From Candidatus Brachybacterium merdavium (GTDB lineage: Bacteria; Actinomycetota; Actinomycetes; Actinomycetales; Dermabacteraceae), in contig DWZH01000107.1 in assembly GCA_019118275.1 (NCBI GenBank), forward strand, positions 1-64,000: DNA of 64,000 bases. The letters run 5' to 3'. The translations under genes and the position numbers were made by a program. This document shows positions 1 through 9,591 of the stretch, piece after piece (position 1 is the first letter of the stretch; each line of letters starts with the position of its first letter). Below the pieces are notes generated by a model, which made no database searches, was not told where the DNA came from, and was given only the letters and a program-made list of their open reading frames with translations.

Positions 1-99
1 AGGAAACGCCCGGTTCCATTCCGAACCCGGTAGCTAAGCTCGACTGCGCCGATGGTACTGCACTCGGGAGGGTGTGGGAGAGTAGGTCGCCGCCGGACA
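1..99 (+). rRNA. rrf: 5S ribosomal RNA, 3' portion (5' end outside window)
   Basis: Sequence aggaaacgcccggttccattccgaacccggtagctaagctcg...ggtactgcactcgggagggtgtgggagagtaggtcgccgccgga is typical of actinobacterial 5S rRNA. Confidence 0.95.
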
Positions 100-108
100 T
101 CTTTGTGT

Positions 109-178
109 GGGGAGTGGGAGAGTCGCTGAGGAGCCCGTGTACGGGGTTTCTCGCCTCTCCTGCTCCCTCTTTTTTTCA
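109..178 (+). terminator. Rho-independent-like terminator of the rRNA operon
   Basis: ggggagtgggagag ... ctctcctgctccc stem with internal hairpin, followed by ctctttttttc; directly downstream of 5S. Confidence 0.75.
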
Positions 179-212
179 TGCCCAAAATCGAACGGGCAGT
201 GGCCTCGCTGCA

Positions 213-259
213 GGCCGCCGGCCCTGGGGAAGAAAGGGCCGCCGGCCCTGAGGCAGAAA
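213..259. repeat. Imperfect 23-bp direct repeat, two copies (213-235, 237-259)
   Basis: ggccgccggccctggggaagaaa / ggccgccggccctgaggcagaaa. Confidence 0.7.
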
Positions 260-345
260 CAGTGGCCCCGCGTGACCCGGTGCCCGACTCGGCATGGGGA
301 GCTCTGAGACTGCACTCGATGTGCCCCCTGTGACGGCGCGGGCAA

Positions 346-435
346 CGGTGAGCCCGTCTCGCGGCTGGGATCGTTGCGGGGTACGCCGCACGGTGAGCCC
401 GCCTCTCGGCTGGGATCGGTGCGGGGTGCGCCGCG
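346..435. repeat. Imperfect 45-bp tandem repeat, two copies (346-390, 391-435)
   Basis: cggtgagcccgtctcgcggctgggatcgttgcggggtacgccgca / cggtgagcccgcctctcggctgggatcggtgcggggtgcgccgcg. Confidence 0.8.
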
Positions 436-591
436 CCAGATGGACATAGCTCCAGGTGTGAGCCGGACTGCAGGTGCTCCCAGTCGCCCGTGAGAGGAGT
501 CACCGCAGGCAAGGTTACCTACCGGTCTCATTTGAGCGGTCGCCTAAGGTTGACGCACCAGATCGATCTATAGAGAAGACGGACGGGCTAC

Positions 592-1941
592 GTGGCTGAC
601 GAAGGCAAGAAGGATGGCGACCGCGTACACGGCGATAGCAGCCGAGGCGACCAGCGGTACGGTCCGCGCGCGTCCGAACGACGCTCGGAAGGTGATCGCT
701 CCGGCAGGCCGACGCGCTCGGAGCGATCCGAAGGCCCCGATGCGGGACGCCGTGGTCCCCGCTCGGCGCGTGGGGATCGTCCGCGCACGGTCGGTGACCA
801 TCCCGGCAGGCGCAAGCACCGCGACCCCCAGCCCAACCGGCGGACCGAACGTCCGGGAGGGGGAAACTCGTCAGCTCGCGACGAGTCCCGGGGGCGCGCT
901 GATCGCGGATACCGGGGATGGCCCGGCAGCGAGCGTGGCGAGCGCCGGGACCGCAATGTCCGAGGCGGTCGTTCGGAGGGAAGCGCCCGTCCCGGCCGGT
1001 CCGGGCGTCCGGCACGCACCGAACGTGAACCGCGCCCCTTCGAACCGCAGCTGCCCGCCGGTGTCACCGGCAAGGAGCTGGACCGCGACTTCCTCGACGA
1101 GCTCCGCGGGCTGAGCCGTGAGACCGCGGAGCGTGTAGCCCAGCACGTCGTGGCGGCCTACGTGCTCGAGGACAGCGATCCGAAGGCCTCCCAGGCTCAC
1201 GCCAAGTTCGCCGCCCGCATCGGTGCGCGCATCGGCGCGGTGCGCGAGGCCCACGGGATCCTCGCCTACCGCAGCGGCGACTATCGCACCGCTGTCCGCG
1301 AGCTGCGCACCTCGCTGCGGATCACCGGCCGCCTCGATGTGCTGCCGATGATCGCTGATGCCGAGCGGGGGATGGGGCGGCCTGAGCGGGCCCTGGACAT
1401 CGCCTCCTCCGACGACGCCTCCGCCCTCGGGGCCGACGCGGCCATCGAGCTGATGATCGTGGTCGCCGGCGCCTACGCGGACACCGGGGACATCGAGACC
1501 GCACTGGGCACCCTCGAGATCCCTGCCCTGCGCCACAAGGTCGACGGGCGCTGGCAGGTCCGGCTCTGGGCGGCCTACTCCGATCTGCTGGCACGCGCCG
1601 GCCGGCAGGAGGAGGCCAAACGCTGGTTGACCCTGACCGCCGACGCTGACACCGAGGGGCTCACCGATGCCGCCGCACGTTTGGGCCGCCCGATGCCGCA
1701 GCCGGTGGACGTCTCCTGGCACAGCGACGAGGAGCTCTCCGTCATCGATGTCTACGAGGAGGACGCCGACACTCCCGGGGACGCCGGTACCTCGGAGGGC
1801 GTTGACATCCCGGAGGGGCACGCCGCCGGGAAGGAACCGGAGTCTGCCCACGCCACGGTCTCGCAGGACCCGGCCGGAGAGCGGCCGCGCGAAGCTGTCC
1901 TGGCCAGCGCCCGGCACTCGAGCCCGAAGGAGCGTTCGTGA
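592..1941 (+). CDS. TPR-like protein with Arg/Gly/Asp/Ser-rich disordered N-terminus
   Basis: GTG start; overlaps next gene by 4 bp; low-complexity N-terminal ~145 aa, then a helical-repeat C-terminal region. Confidence 0.8.
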   Translation: MADEGKKDGDRVHGDSSRGDQRYGPRASERRSEGDRSGRPTRSERSEGPDAGRRGPRSARGDRPRTVGDHPGRRKHRDPQPNRRTERPGGGNSSARDESRGRADRGYRGWPGSERGERRDRNVRGGRSEGSARPGRSGRPARTEREPRPFEPQLPAGVTGKELDRDFLDELRGLSRETAERVAQHVVAAYVLEDSDPKASQAHAKFAARIGARIGAVREAHGILAYRSGDYRTAVRELRTSLRITGRLDVLPMIADAERGMGRPERALDIASSDDASALGADAAIELMIVVAGAYADTGDIETALGTLEIPALRHKVDGRWQVRLWAAYSDLLARAGRQEEAKRWLTLTADADTEGLTDAAARLGRPMPQPVDVSWHSDEELSVIDVYEEDADTPGDAGTSEGVDIPEGHAAGKEPESAHATVSQDPAGERPREAVLASARHSSPKERS

Positions 1942-2957
1942 TCCGCCGTCCCCACCCATCCCTGCTCGACCTGTACGACGCGCTGTTGCTCGATCTCGAC
2001 GGCACGCTCATGCACGGGACGGTGCCGATCCCGCACGCCGCCGGCGCCGTCGAGCGTGCCCGCGCGGCCGGGGTCCGGCTCGTCTTCGCGACGAACAACG
2101 CCTCCCGCACGCCCCAGCAGGCCGCCGAGCACCTCGCGCTCGTAGGGGTCGACGCCGAGCCCGCCGAGTTCGTCACCTCCCCCCAGGTGGCCTCGCGTCT
2201 GCTCGCCGAACGACTCGGGCCCGGAGCGAAGGTGCTGGTCGTCGGCGGGCCCAGCCTCGCCGAGCAGATCCGCCTCGAGGGACTCGAGGCGACCTTCGAG
2301 GATGAGCGGGAGGTGGCCGCCGTGGTGCAGGGCTGGAGCCCGGACCTGAACTGGGAGCGCCTGGCCGAGGGCTCCTACGCCATCCGTCGGGGCGCCTACT
2401 GGATGGCCACCAACATCGACGCGACCCTGCCCACCGAGCGCGGTATGGCCCCGGGCAACGGCTCCATGGTCGCCGCGCTGCGCCACGCGACCGGCGTCGA
2501 GCCGGATGTGGCGGGCAAGCCCGAGCCGGGGATGTTCACCGTCGCCGCCCAGGACATCGCAGCCCGGCGCCCGCTGATCGTGGGCGACCGGCTCGACACC
2601 GACATCGAGGGAGCGGTGCGTGCCGGCATGGACTCGCTGCTGGTGCTGACCGGTGTGAACACCGTCGAGGACGCGTTGCGCGCCGAGCCGGTGCGTCGTC
2701 CTACGTTCATCCTGCCCGACCTCGCGCAGCTGGCCGCGCCCTTCGCGCTGCCGGTGGTGGACGGGGACGAGGCCCGCTGTGGCGCCGTCAGCGCGACGTG
2801 GTCCGGCGGTGACATCACCATCAACGGGCCGGCGCAGGACCCGCGGGTGCTGCGGGCGGTGCTGGCCCTGCTCGCGGCCCACAGCGCCGAGGCGGCCTGG
2901 GACGGCCAGCTGATCGAGGCCGGCGCGGCGGCGAAGCAGGCTGCCCGGACCTCGTGA
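1938..2957 (+). CDS. HAD-IIA family hydrolase
   Basis: DALLLDLDGTLMHG and GKPEPGMF...VGDRLDTDIEGAVRAGMDSLLVLTGV motifs. Confidence 0.9.
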   Translation: MIRRPHPSLLDLYDALLLDLDGTLMHGTVPIPHAAGAVERARAAGVRLVFATNNASRTPQQAAEHLALVGVDAEPAEFVTSPQVASRLLAERLGPGAKVLVVGGPSLAEQIRLEGLEATFEDEREVAAVVQGWSPDLNWERLAEGSYAIRRGAYWMATNIDATLPTERGMAPGNGSMVAALRHATGVEPDVAGKPEPGMFTVAAQDIAARRPLIVGDRLDTDIEGAVRAGMDSLLVLTGVNTVEDALRAEPVRRPTFILPDLAQLAAPFALPVVDGDEARCGAVSATWSGGDITINGPAQDPRVLRAVLALLAAHSAEAAWDGQLIEAGAAAKQAARTS

Positions 2958-3802
2958 GCGCGCAGCGGCTCGATGTGGCCCTTGCGGCCGCCGGACTGGC
3001 CCGGTCCCGCACCCACGCCCGCCGCATCATCGAGGAGGGGCGGGCCCGCGTGGACGACCTCAGCGTCACCCGACCCTCCGCCCCCGTGCCCGCAGGTTCG
3101 AGCTTGACCGTCGTCGACATCCCCGATGGCGTCGAGTTCGCCTCCCGCGCCGCCCACAAGCTGATCAGCGCTTTGGACACACTCGGCATCGACCCCAGCG
3201 GCCTGCGCTGTGTGGACGCCGGTGCGTCCACCGGCGGGTTCAGCGATGTGCTGCTGCGCCGCGGCGCGGCCCACATCAGTGCTGTCGACATCGGACACGA
3301 CCAGCTCGCCGCCCATGTGCGCGAGGACCCGCGCGTCACCGTCCACGACGGGATCAGCGTGCGCGTGCTGACCCCCGAGCTGCTCGGCGGGCCCGCGGAC
3401 CTGCTGGTCGCAGATCTCTCGTTCATCTCCCTGCGCACCGTGGTCGCAGCGCTGGGCGGAGTCGTCCGTGATGACGGCGAGCTGCTGGTGATGGTCAAAC
3501 CCCAGTTCGAGGTGGGCCGAGCGGCGCTGCCCCGCACCGGTGTGGTCACCGATCCGGAGCAGCACATCCGGGCGGTCCGCGAGGTGGCGCGGGCCGCGGC
3601 GGGTGAGGGCCTGGTCACCCTGGCGGTCGGTGCCAGCGGCCTCACCGGCCAGGACGGCAACCGGGAGTACTTCCTGCATCTGCGCCGCACCGGCGTGACC
3701 TGTGCGCTCGAGGTCCCCGCCTGTGACATGATCGAGTCCGCCGTGCGTGGGGCCGTGCCGCACGGGCGGCACCCACGAGGCGACCATACAGGGAAGGGAT
3801 GA
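2954..3802 (+). CDS. tlyA: TlyA family RNA methyltransferase
   Basis: S4-like N-terminus (RLDVALAAAGLARSRTHARRIIEEG) and DAGASTGGFSDVLLRRGA, KPQFE motifs. Confidence 0.92.
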   Translation: MSAQRLDVALAAAGLARSRTHARRIIEEGRARVDDLSVTRPSAPVPAGSSLTVVDIPDGVEFASRAAHKLISALDTLGIDPSGLRCVDAGASTGGFSDVLLRRGAAHISAVDIGHDQLAAHVREDPRVTVHDGISVRVLTPELLGGPADLLVADLSFISLRTVVAALGGVVRDDGELLVMVKPQFEVGRAALPRTGVVTDPEQHIRAVREVARAAAGEGLVTLAVGASGLTGQDGNREYFLHLRRTGVTCALEVPACDMIESAVRGAVPHGRHPRGDHTGKG

Positions 3803-4752
3803 CCAGGATGCGACGGTTCCTGCTGTACGTGCACACGGGCCGGCGCGCTGCTCTGAACGCCCTGCAGACCGTCCTGGCCGAGCTCACGGCGCACGAGGTG
3901 CGCGGCGTCATCGTCGACGAGCAGGTCGACGAGATCCGGGCCCTGCCCGACAGTGATGTCCCGCCGGGGCTGCGCGAGACCCTGACCGGCAGCGATGTCG
4001 ACGTCCTCGACGCGGTCTCCGCCGCCGATCTGGTGGAGCTGGGCATCGTGCTGGGCGGGGACGGGACCATCTTGCGCGCCCTCGAAGCCGTCCGTGAGGC
4101 CGATGTGCCCGTGCACGGCGTCAACCTCGGACACGTCGGCTTCCTCGCCGAGAGCGAGGTCGAGGGCCTGGCCGCGACCGTCACCCGGCTGCTGGAGGGC
4201 GACTACCAGATCGAGAACCGCTCCGCCCTGGACATCTCTGTGCTGGCCGAGGACGACACGGTCGTCTCCGAGCACTGGGCCCTGAACGAGGCCGCCCTGG
4301 AGAAGTCGGACCGCCAGAAGATGATCTCCGTCGCGATCGAGATCGACGGGCGTCCCGTATCCTCCTTCAGCTGCGACGGCGTGCTGCTGTCGACCTCGAC
4401 CGGATCCACGGCCTACGCTTTCAGCGCCGGCGGCCCGGTGGTATGGCCCGAGGTGGACGCGCTGATGCTGATCCCGCTGGCCGCTCACGCCCTGTTCGCC
4501 CGCCCGCTAGTCCTCGGCCGCTCCTCGGAGGCGGCCATCGAGATGACCCTGGACAACCGCGAGATCGGGGTGCTGACCCTGGACGGACGTCGCATGGTCG
4601 AGCTCGGCGCGGGGATGCGGGTGGAGGCACGTCTGGCATCGCAATCGGTGCGGCTGGTGCGACTGAGCGCCACCCCCTTCGCCGACCGGCTCGTCGAGAA
4701 GTTCCAGTTGCCGGTGGTGGGCTGGCGCGGGCGCGGGCCCCGCACCCGCTGA
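3799..4752 (+). CDS. nadK: NAD kinase
   Basis: LGGDGTILRALE, GVNLGHVGFLAE and STGSTAYAFSAGGPVVWPEVDALMLIPLAAH motifs. Confidence 0.95.
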   Translation: MTRMRRFLLYVHTGRRAALNALQTVLAELTAHEVRGVIVDEQVDEIRALPDSDVPPGLRETLTGSDVDVLDAVSAADLVELGIVLGGDGTILRALEAVREADVPVHGVNLGHVGFLAESEVEGLAATVTRLLEGDYQIENRSALDISVLAEDDTVVSEHWALNEAALEKSDRQKMISVAIEIDGRPVSSFSCDGVLLSTSTGSTAYAFSAGGPVVWPEVDALMLIPLAAHALFARPLVLGRSSEAAIEMTLDNREIGVLTLDGRRMVELGAGMRVEARLASQSVRLVRLSATPFADRLVEKFQLPVVGWRGRGPRTR

Positions 4753-4760
4753 GGGCCGCG

Positions 4761-6503
4761 ATGCTGTCTACGTTGCGCATCCGCCGCATCGGCGTGATCG
4801 ATGACGCCACCCTCGATTTCGGGCCCGGCTTCACGGCACTGACCGGGGAGACCGGCGCAGGCAAGACCATGATCGTGACGGGCCTGACCATGCTGCTGGG
4901 TGGGCGCCTGGACCGCGGCCGCACCAGCGAGGCCAGCACCGTCGACGGCACGCTGACGCTGACCGGGCATGAGGAGCTGACCGCCGCCCTGGACGAGCTC
5001 GGCGCCGAGGAGGACGACGGCGAGGTGCTGGTGGTGCGCCGCATCACCCGCGACGGCCGCTCTCGCGCCCAGATCGGAGGGGTGCCCGTCCCCATCGGCA
5101 CCCTGTCCCGGCTCGTCGGCACCGCGGTCACAGTGCACGGGCAGTCCGATCAGCAGCGTCTGCGCGACCCCGATGCCCAGCGCGAGGCGCTGGATCGTTT
5201 CGGCGCGGCGGAGATCGGCCCGCTGCTGTCCCGCCACCGGAAGGCCTGGCGGCGGCGCACCGAGCTCGCCGGACGGCTGGCCGAGCTCGAGGAGGTCCTG
5301 ACCGAGCGCGACCGCCGCGGCACGGCGCTGCGTGAGGCCCTGGAACGGATCGAGCAGTCCGATCCGCAGCCGGGGGAGGACCAGGCCCTGCGCACGGAGC
5401 TGGAGCGGCTGGGCAACGCCGAGGAGCTGCGCGCCGCCGCCTCCCAGGCCGCTCTCGCCCTGGTCGGGGACGAGGGGCCGGCCGCGGGCGCCCTGGTCGA
5501 TGTGGCCGCCGAGCTCACCGGCCGCGCGGCTCGCACCGATCCCACCCTGGCGTCGCTGGGGGAGCGGCTGGATGCCTCCCGCATCGAGCTGTCGGACCTG
5601 GCCGCAGAGCTCTCCCGCTATGCCGACAGCATCGACGGCTCACCGGGACGCCTGGACGAGGCCAACGAGCGGCTCGCGGAGCTGACCTCCCTGGTGCGGG
5701 ACCTCGGCGCGTTGCTGCCCGGTCCCGAGGGACCGGCCGGCGACGTCACCGAGCTGCTCGAGGCCTCCCGCTCCGCCGCGATCGACCTCGACCGCTACGA
5801 CGGCGCCGATCAGGAGCGCGAGGAATCGGCACGCGAGCTCGAGCAGGCCGAGGCCGAGGTCGAGGACCTCGCCGCGCAGCTGTCGGCGGCCCGGCGCGAG
5901 GCCGCGCAGCGGCTGTCGGCCGCGGTCCAGACCGAGCTGGTCCACCTGGAGATGCCCGACGCCCAGATCAGCGTCGAGGTCACCGAGCACGCCCCCCGAT
6001 CCCATGGCCGCGATGCGGTCGCGATCCTGCTGGCGCCCCACCCGGGGGCCCAGCACCGCCCTGTGGCCCGGGCCGCCTCCGGGGGTGAGCTCTCCCGCGT
6101 GATGCTCGCCCTCGAGGTGGCGCTGTCGGCCTCACGCAGCGATCGCAGCGCCGCCCCGGTGTTCGTCTTCGACGAGATCGACGCCGGGATCGGCGGCCGA
6201 GCCGCGCTGGCCGTGGGGCAACGCCTGGCCCGGCTGGCCCGCCACGCTCAGGTGATCGTGGTCACCCATCTGCCGCAGGTGGCCGCCCATGCCGGCACTC
6301 ACCTGCAGATCGTGAAGACCTCGCAGAACGGCGCCACCCGCTCCACGGTGGAGTTCCTCGAGCGCGAGGAGCGCATCCGGGAGCTGGCCCGGATGCTGTC
6401 CGGTGACGACGTCTCCGAGGTCGCCCTGGCCCATGCGGAGCAGCTGTTGGACGATGCCCGCCCCCAGGTGGGCGCGACGGCCGAGCAGGGGGCCTCGTCG
6501 TGA
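4761..6503 (+). CDS. recN: DNA repair protein RecN
   Basis: MLSTLRIRRIGVIDDATLDFGPGFTALTGETGAGKTMI N-terminus; SGGELSRVMLALE and VFDEIDAGIGG. Start at the internal ATG of the longer ORF. Confidence 0.95.
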   Translation: MLSTLRIRRIGVIDDATLDFGPGFTALTGETGAGKTMIVTGLTMLLGGRLDRGRTSEASTVDGTLTLTGHEELTAALDELGAEEDDGEVLVVRRITRDGRSRAQIGGVPVPIGTLSRLVGTAVTVHGQSDQQRLRDPDAQREALDRFGAAEIGPLLSRHRKAWRRRTELAGRLAELEEVLTERDRRGTALREALERIEQSDPQPGEDQALRTELERLGNAEELRAAASQAALALVGDEGPAAGALVDVAAELTGRAARTDPTLASLGERLDASRIELSDLAAELSRYADSIDGSPGRLDEANERLAELTSLVRDLGALLPGPEGPAGDVTELLEASRSAAIDLDRYDGADQEREESARELEQAEAEVEDLAAQLSAARREAAQRLSAAVQTELVHLEMPDAQISVEVTEHAPRSHGRDAVAILLAPHPGAQHRPVARAASGGELSRVMLALEVALSASRSDRSAAPVFVFDEIDAGIGGRAALAVGQRLARLARHAQVIVVTHLPQVAAHAGTHLQIVKTSQNGATRSTVEFLEREERIRELARMLSGDDVSEVALAHAEQLLDDARPQVGATAEQGASS

Positions 6504-7681
6504 CCGCGACCGCGCACCCGCACCTGTCCGGACCGGCCCGCCTGGGAAAGCGCACCAAGGACCTGACCACGCGCCTCGCGCCGGGCGACATCGCCGTCAT
6601 CGATCACGAGGACATCGACCGTGTCGCCGCCGAGGCCCTGGTCGAGCGCCGTCCCGCGGCGGTGCTCAACGTCGCCGCCTCCACCTCCGGGCGGTACCCC
6701 AACGCCGGCCCTCAGATCCTGGTCGATGCCGGGATCGCCCTGATCGACGCCATCGGTCCCGTCCTGTTCGAGGATCTGCGGGACGGGGAGATCATCACCC
6801 TGGACGGGGCGACCGTGCTCCGCGAGGGCACCTGGATCGGCGAGGGCATCGTTCAGGACCAGGCCACCATCGACACGTCCCAGGAGATCGCCCGCGAGGG
6901 CCTGTCCGAGCAGCTCGAGAAGTTCGCCGAGAACACCATGGAGTACATGCTGCGCGAACGCGACCTGCTGCTCGACGGCATCGGCGCCCCCGGCATCCGC
7001 ACCAACCTGGCCGGCCGGCCGGTGCTGATCGTCGTGCGCGGCTACCACTACAAGGAGGACCTGGCCACCCTGCGGCCGTTCCTGCGGGAGAACAGGCCCG
7101 TGATCATCGGTGTCGACGGCGGCGCCGACGCGGTCCTGGACGCCGGGTTCCGGCCCGACATGATCATCGGCGACATGGACTCCGTCTCCGATCGGGCGCT
7201 GCGCAGCGGCGCCGAACTGGTGGTCCACGCCTACCGCGACGGCCGCGCCCCCGGCCTGGAGCGCCTCGAGAGGCTCGGACTCGGCGACGACACCATCCTG
7301 TTCCCGGCCTCGGGGACCAGCGAGGACATCGCCATGCTGATGGCCGACGAGAAGGGCGCCTCGGTGATCGTGGCCGTGGGCACCCACGGGACCCTCGAGG
7401 AGTTCCTGGACAAGGGTCGTGCCGGCATGAGCTCGACCTTCCTCACCCGTCTGCGGGTCGGCTCGAAGCTGGTCGATGCCAAGGGCGTCTCGCGCCTGTA
7501 CCGTCAGAGGATCTCCACGTTCCAGCTGGCACTGCTGGCACTGGCGGGGCTGGCCGCCCTGGCGGTGGCCCTCTGGGCCACCCCGGGAGGGCAGGCCCTG
7601 GTCCAGATCCTGGGTGCCCGTCTGGATGGGATGCTGTCCTGGTTCACCACGCTGTTCGCACCCCGGCCCAGCGGGTCGTAG
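6500..7681 (+). CDS. steA: SteA-like cytokinetic ring protein (TPPK-like fold)
   Basis: IIGVDGGADAVLDAGFRPDMIIGDMDSVSD motif; C-terminal TM; followed by a SteB/MctB-like gene. Confidence 0.85.
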   Translation: MTATAHPHLSGPARLGKRTKDLTTRLAPGDIAVIDHEDIDRVAAEALVERRPAAVLNVAASTSGRYPNAGPQILVDAGIALIDAIGPVLFEDLRDGEIITLDGATVLREGTWIGEGIVQDQATIDTSQEIAREGLSEQLEKFAENTMEYMLRERDLLLDGIGAPGIRTNLAGRPVLIVVRGYHYKEDLATLRPFLRENRPVIIGVDGGADAVLDAGFRPDMIIGDMDSVSDRALRSGAELVVHAYRDGRAPGLERLERLGLGDDTILFPASGTSEDIAMLMADEKGASVIVAVGTHGTLEEFLDKGRAGMSSTFLTRLRVGSKLVDAKGVSRLYRQRISTFQLALLALAGLAALAVALWATPGGQALVQILGARLDGMLSWFTTLFAPRPSGS

Positions 7682-7696
7682 GAGGGCACTGAGAAC

Positions 7697-8749
7697 GTGA
7701 TCGACTTCCGCTACCACCTCGTCTCCCTGATCTCGGTGTTCCTGGCCTTGGCCGTCGGCATCGTGCTCGGGGCCGGACCCCTGCGCGAGAACCTCGGCGA
7801 CCAGCTCGCCGGGCAGGTCGAGCAGCTGCGCACCGAGCAGGACCAGCTGCGCAGCCAGGCCGATGAACTGGGCATCCAGAACGATCAGCTGGCCTCCTTC
7901 ATCACCGAGATCGGTCCCGACCTGGTGGCCGACACGCTTCCCGGGAACGACATCGCGATCCTGACCGACGACAGCTCGACCCGCCCCGCGACCGAGCGCA
8001 CCTCGGAGCTGCTGGAGGAGGCCGGTGCCCAGTCCGTCACCCGTGTCGACCTGCAGCCGGCGCTGTGGGAGCCGGACGAGGACGACCGCCGCACCGAGGC
8101 GATCTCCGCCATCTCCGCCATCGCCCCGGGCGCGCTCGACACCGAGCTGGAGGGATCCGAGCAGCTCTCCGCCGTGATCGTCACCCTGCTGGCACCGGCG
8201 GCCGAGGACAGCGACCTCGACCCCGAGCTGCGCGCCCAGATCTGGCAGATTCTGGTCGACCACCAGCTGGTGACCCTGACCGGGGACATGCCCCCGCAGG
8301 TCGACGGGGTGATCTTCGCCAGCGCCGCTCCGGAGGACCTCGCCGAGGAGTCGGAGGACGACACGGCCGCGACCGAACGGGCCCAGGGCCTGCTGGCCTC
8401 CCAGACCGCCCTGGTCGACCAGCTGGCTGTCGGTGACCTGCCCGCGGTGGTGGCCGGAGCCACACCCCACAACGATTCCACCACCAGCCTGCTGCGCACC
8501 GTCCGGGGCGACAGCGAGCTGGAGGCCCTGTCGACCACCGATCGGCTCGAGGAGGCCGACGGACCGGTGCTGTCCGTGCTCGCCCTGATCGAGCAGGCCC
8601 GGGGCGGGGCGGGGGCCTACGGCACCACCGCCGATGCCCAAGCGCGACTGCCCGAGCTTCCCGAGACCCGCTCCGCGCTCGGGGCGCCGAGCGGGGGCGG
8701 CCCCGAGGGCTCGGGACCGGCGCCCTCCGACGGCGGTGGTGACCAATGA
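7697..8749 (+). CDS. steB: SteB / MctB-like membrane protein (annotated 'copper transporter')
   Basis: MIDFRYHLVSLISVFLALAVGIVLGAGPL N-terminus typical of the MctB/SteB family; adjacent to steA. Confidence 0.8.
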   Translation: MIDFRYHLVSLISVFLALAVGIVLGAGPLRENLGDQLAGQVEQLRTEQDQLRSQADELGIQNDQLASFITEIGPDLVADTLPGNDIAILTDDSSTRPATERTSELLEEAGAQSVTRVDLQPALWEPDEDDRRTEAISAISAIAPGALDTELEGSEQLSAVIVTLLAPAAEDSDLDPELRAQIWQILVDHQLVTLTGDMPPQVDGVIFASAAPEDLAEESEDDTAATERAQGLLASQTALVDQLAVGDLPAVVAGATPHNDSTTSLLRTVRGDSELEALSTTDRLEEADGPVLSVLALIEQARGGAGAYGTTADAQARLPELPETRSALGAPSGGGPEGSGPAPSDGGGDQ

Positions 8750-9591
8750 GCGCTGCGGACCCGGAACCCTTGCCGGTCCCGCCCCTCGAGGCGATCCGGA
8801 CCGAACTGCGGCGCACGAACTTCTCCGGCCGCACCGTGACCCTCGCCGAGGGCGCCCTGGTGGTCGCCGGCACCTCCGTGCTGTCCCTGCGCACCGGCCG
8901 CGCGACCGACACTGCCGTCCTGGCCGGCATCGGAGCCCTGGGACTGCTCGACGATCTGCTCGAGCCGCATATGCGCCGCGCTGGCCGGCCCGTCTCCAAG
9001 GGGCTGCGCGGACACCTCGGGGCGCTGCGTCGCGGTCGGCTGACCACCGGGGCGCTCAAGGCGGCCGGCATCCCACTGCTGGCCCTGGCGGGGGCGGCCG
9101 CCTCCCCCGCGCCGCGAGGTGGGGCGATGGTACTGGCCGACGCCGCCCTGACCGCAGGCTGCGCGAACCTCGCCAACCTGCTGGACCTGCGGCCGGGGCG
9201 GGCCCTGAAGGTCATCCTGCCGGCCGCCGCGCTCCTGGCAGCGCCTGCGGGCGCCGGGAGCGCGCGCGCCGCCACCAGAACGCATCTGGGCCGGGCCGCG
9301 CTGCTGCCCGCACTGGTCGCCCTCCCACCGGACCTGCGCGAGCATGGCATGCTCGGCGATGCCGGGGCCAATGTGCTGGGAGCCGCCGTGGGCACCGCCG
9401 CCGCCCGCTCCACCGCACCTCCCGCACGGCTGGGCATGCTGGCCCTGGTCGTCGCGCTGAACCTCGCCAGCGAGACCGTGAGCTTCAGCACCGTCATCGA
9501 GCGCACCCCCGTGCTCCGCGCCCTGGACCGGCTCGGCCGCCGGCCCCTCCCGGCACCGCGCCCCGGCCCCACCCACGGCGGGACCCGATGA
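8746..9591 (+). CDS. Polytopic membrane protein, PNPT (MraY/WecA)-like, possibly divergent
   Basis: GALGLLDDLLEP, KGLRGHLGALRRGRLTTGALK, NLANLLDLRPGRALK and MLGDAGANVLGAAVGT resemble PNPT-superfamily motifs. Confidence 0.65.
   Translation: MSAADPEPLPVPPLEAIRTELRRTNFSGRTVTLAEGALVVAGTSVLSLRTGRATDTAVLAGIGALGLLDDLLEPHMRRAGRPVSKGLRGHLGALRRGRLTTGALKAAGIPLLALAGAAASPAPRGGAMVLADAALTAGCANLANLLDLRPGRALKVILPAAALLAAPAGAGSARAATRTHLGRAALLPALVALPPDLREHGMLGDAGANVLGAAVGTAAARSTAPPARLGMLALVVALNLASETVSFSTVIERTPVLRALDRLGRRPLPAPRPGPTHGGTR

Noticed and set aside
213-435. Considered the rRNA-distal repeats as a CRISPR array
   Set aside because: Only two copies of each unit, no spacer-repeat periodicity and no cas genes in the window.
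34-531. 165-aa minus ORF with repeated GxPRxDPSREAGSP units near the 5S rRNA
   Set aside because: It overlaps the 5S rRNA and its apparent peptide repeat is just the 45-bp tandem DNA repeat; no RBS or domain support.
4700-4761. Searched for a LexA box or separate promoter directly upstream of recN
   Set aside because: No convincing CGAACN4GTTCG-like motif; recN follows nadK by 8 bp and is probably co-transcribed.
6299-8746. 815-aa minus-strand ORF opposite steA/steB
   Set aside because: GC-skewed antisense ORF with repetitive GQ/DQ/HR composition; the plus strand carries recognised families.
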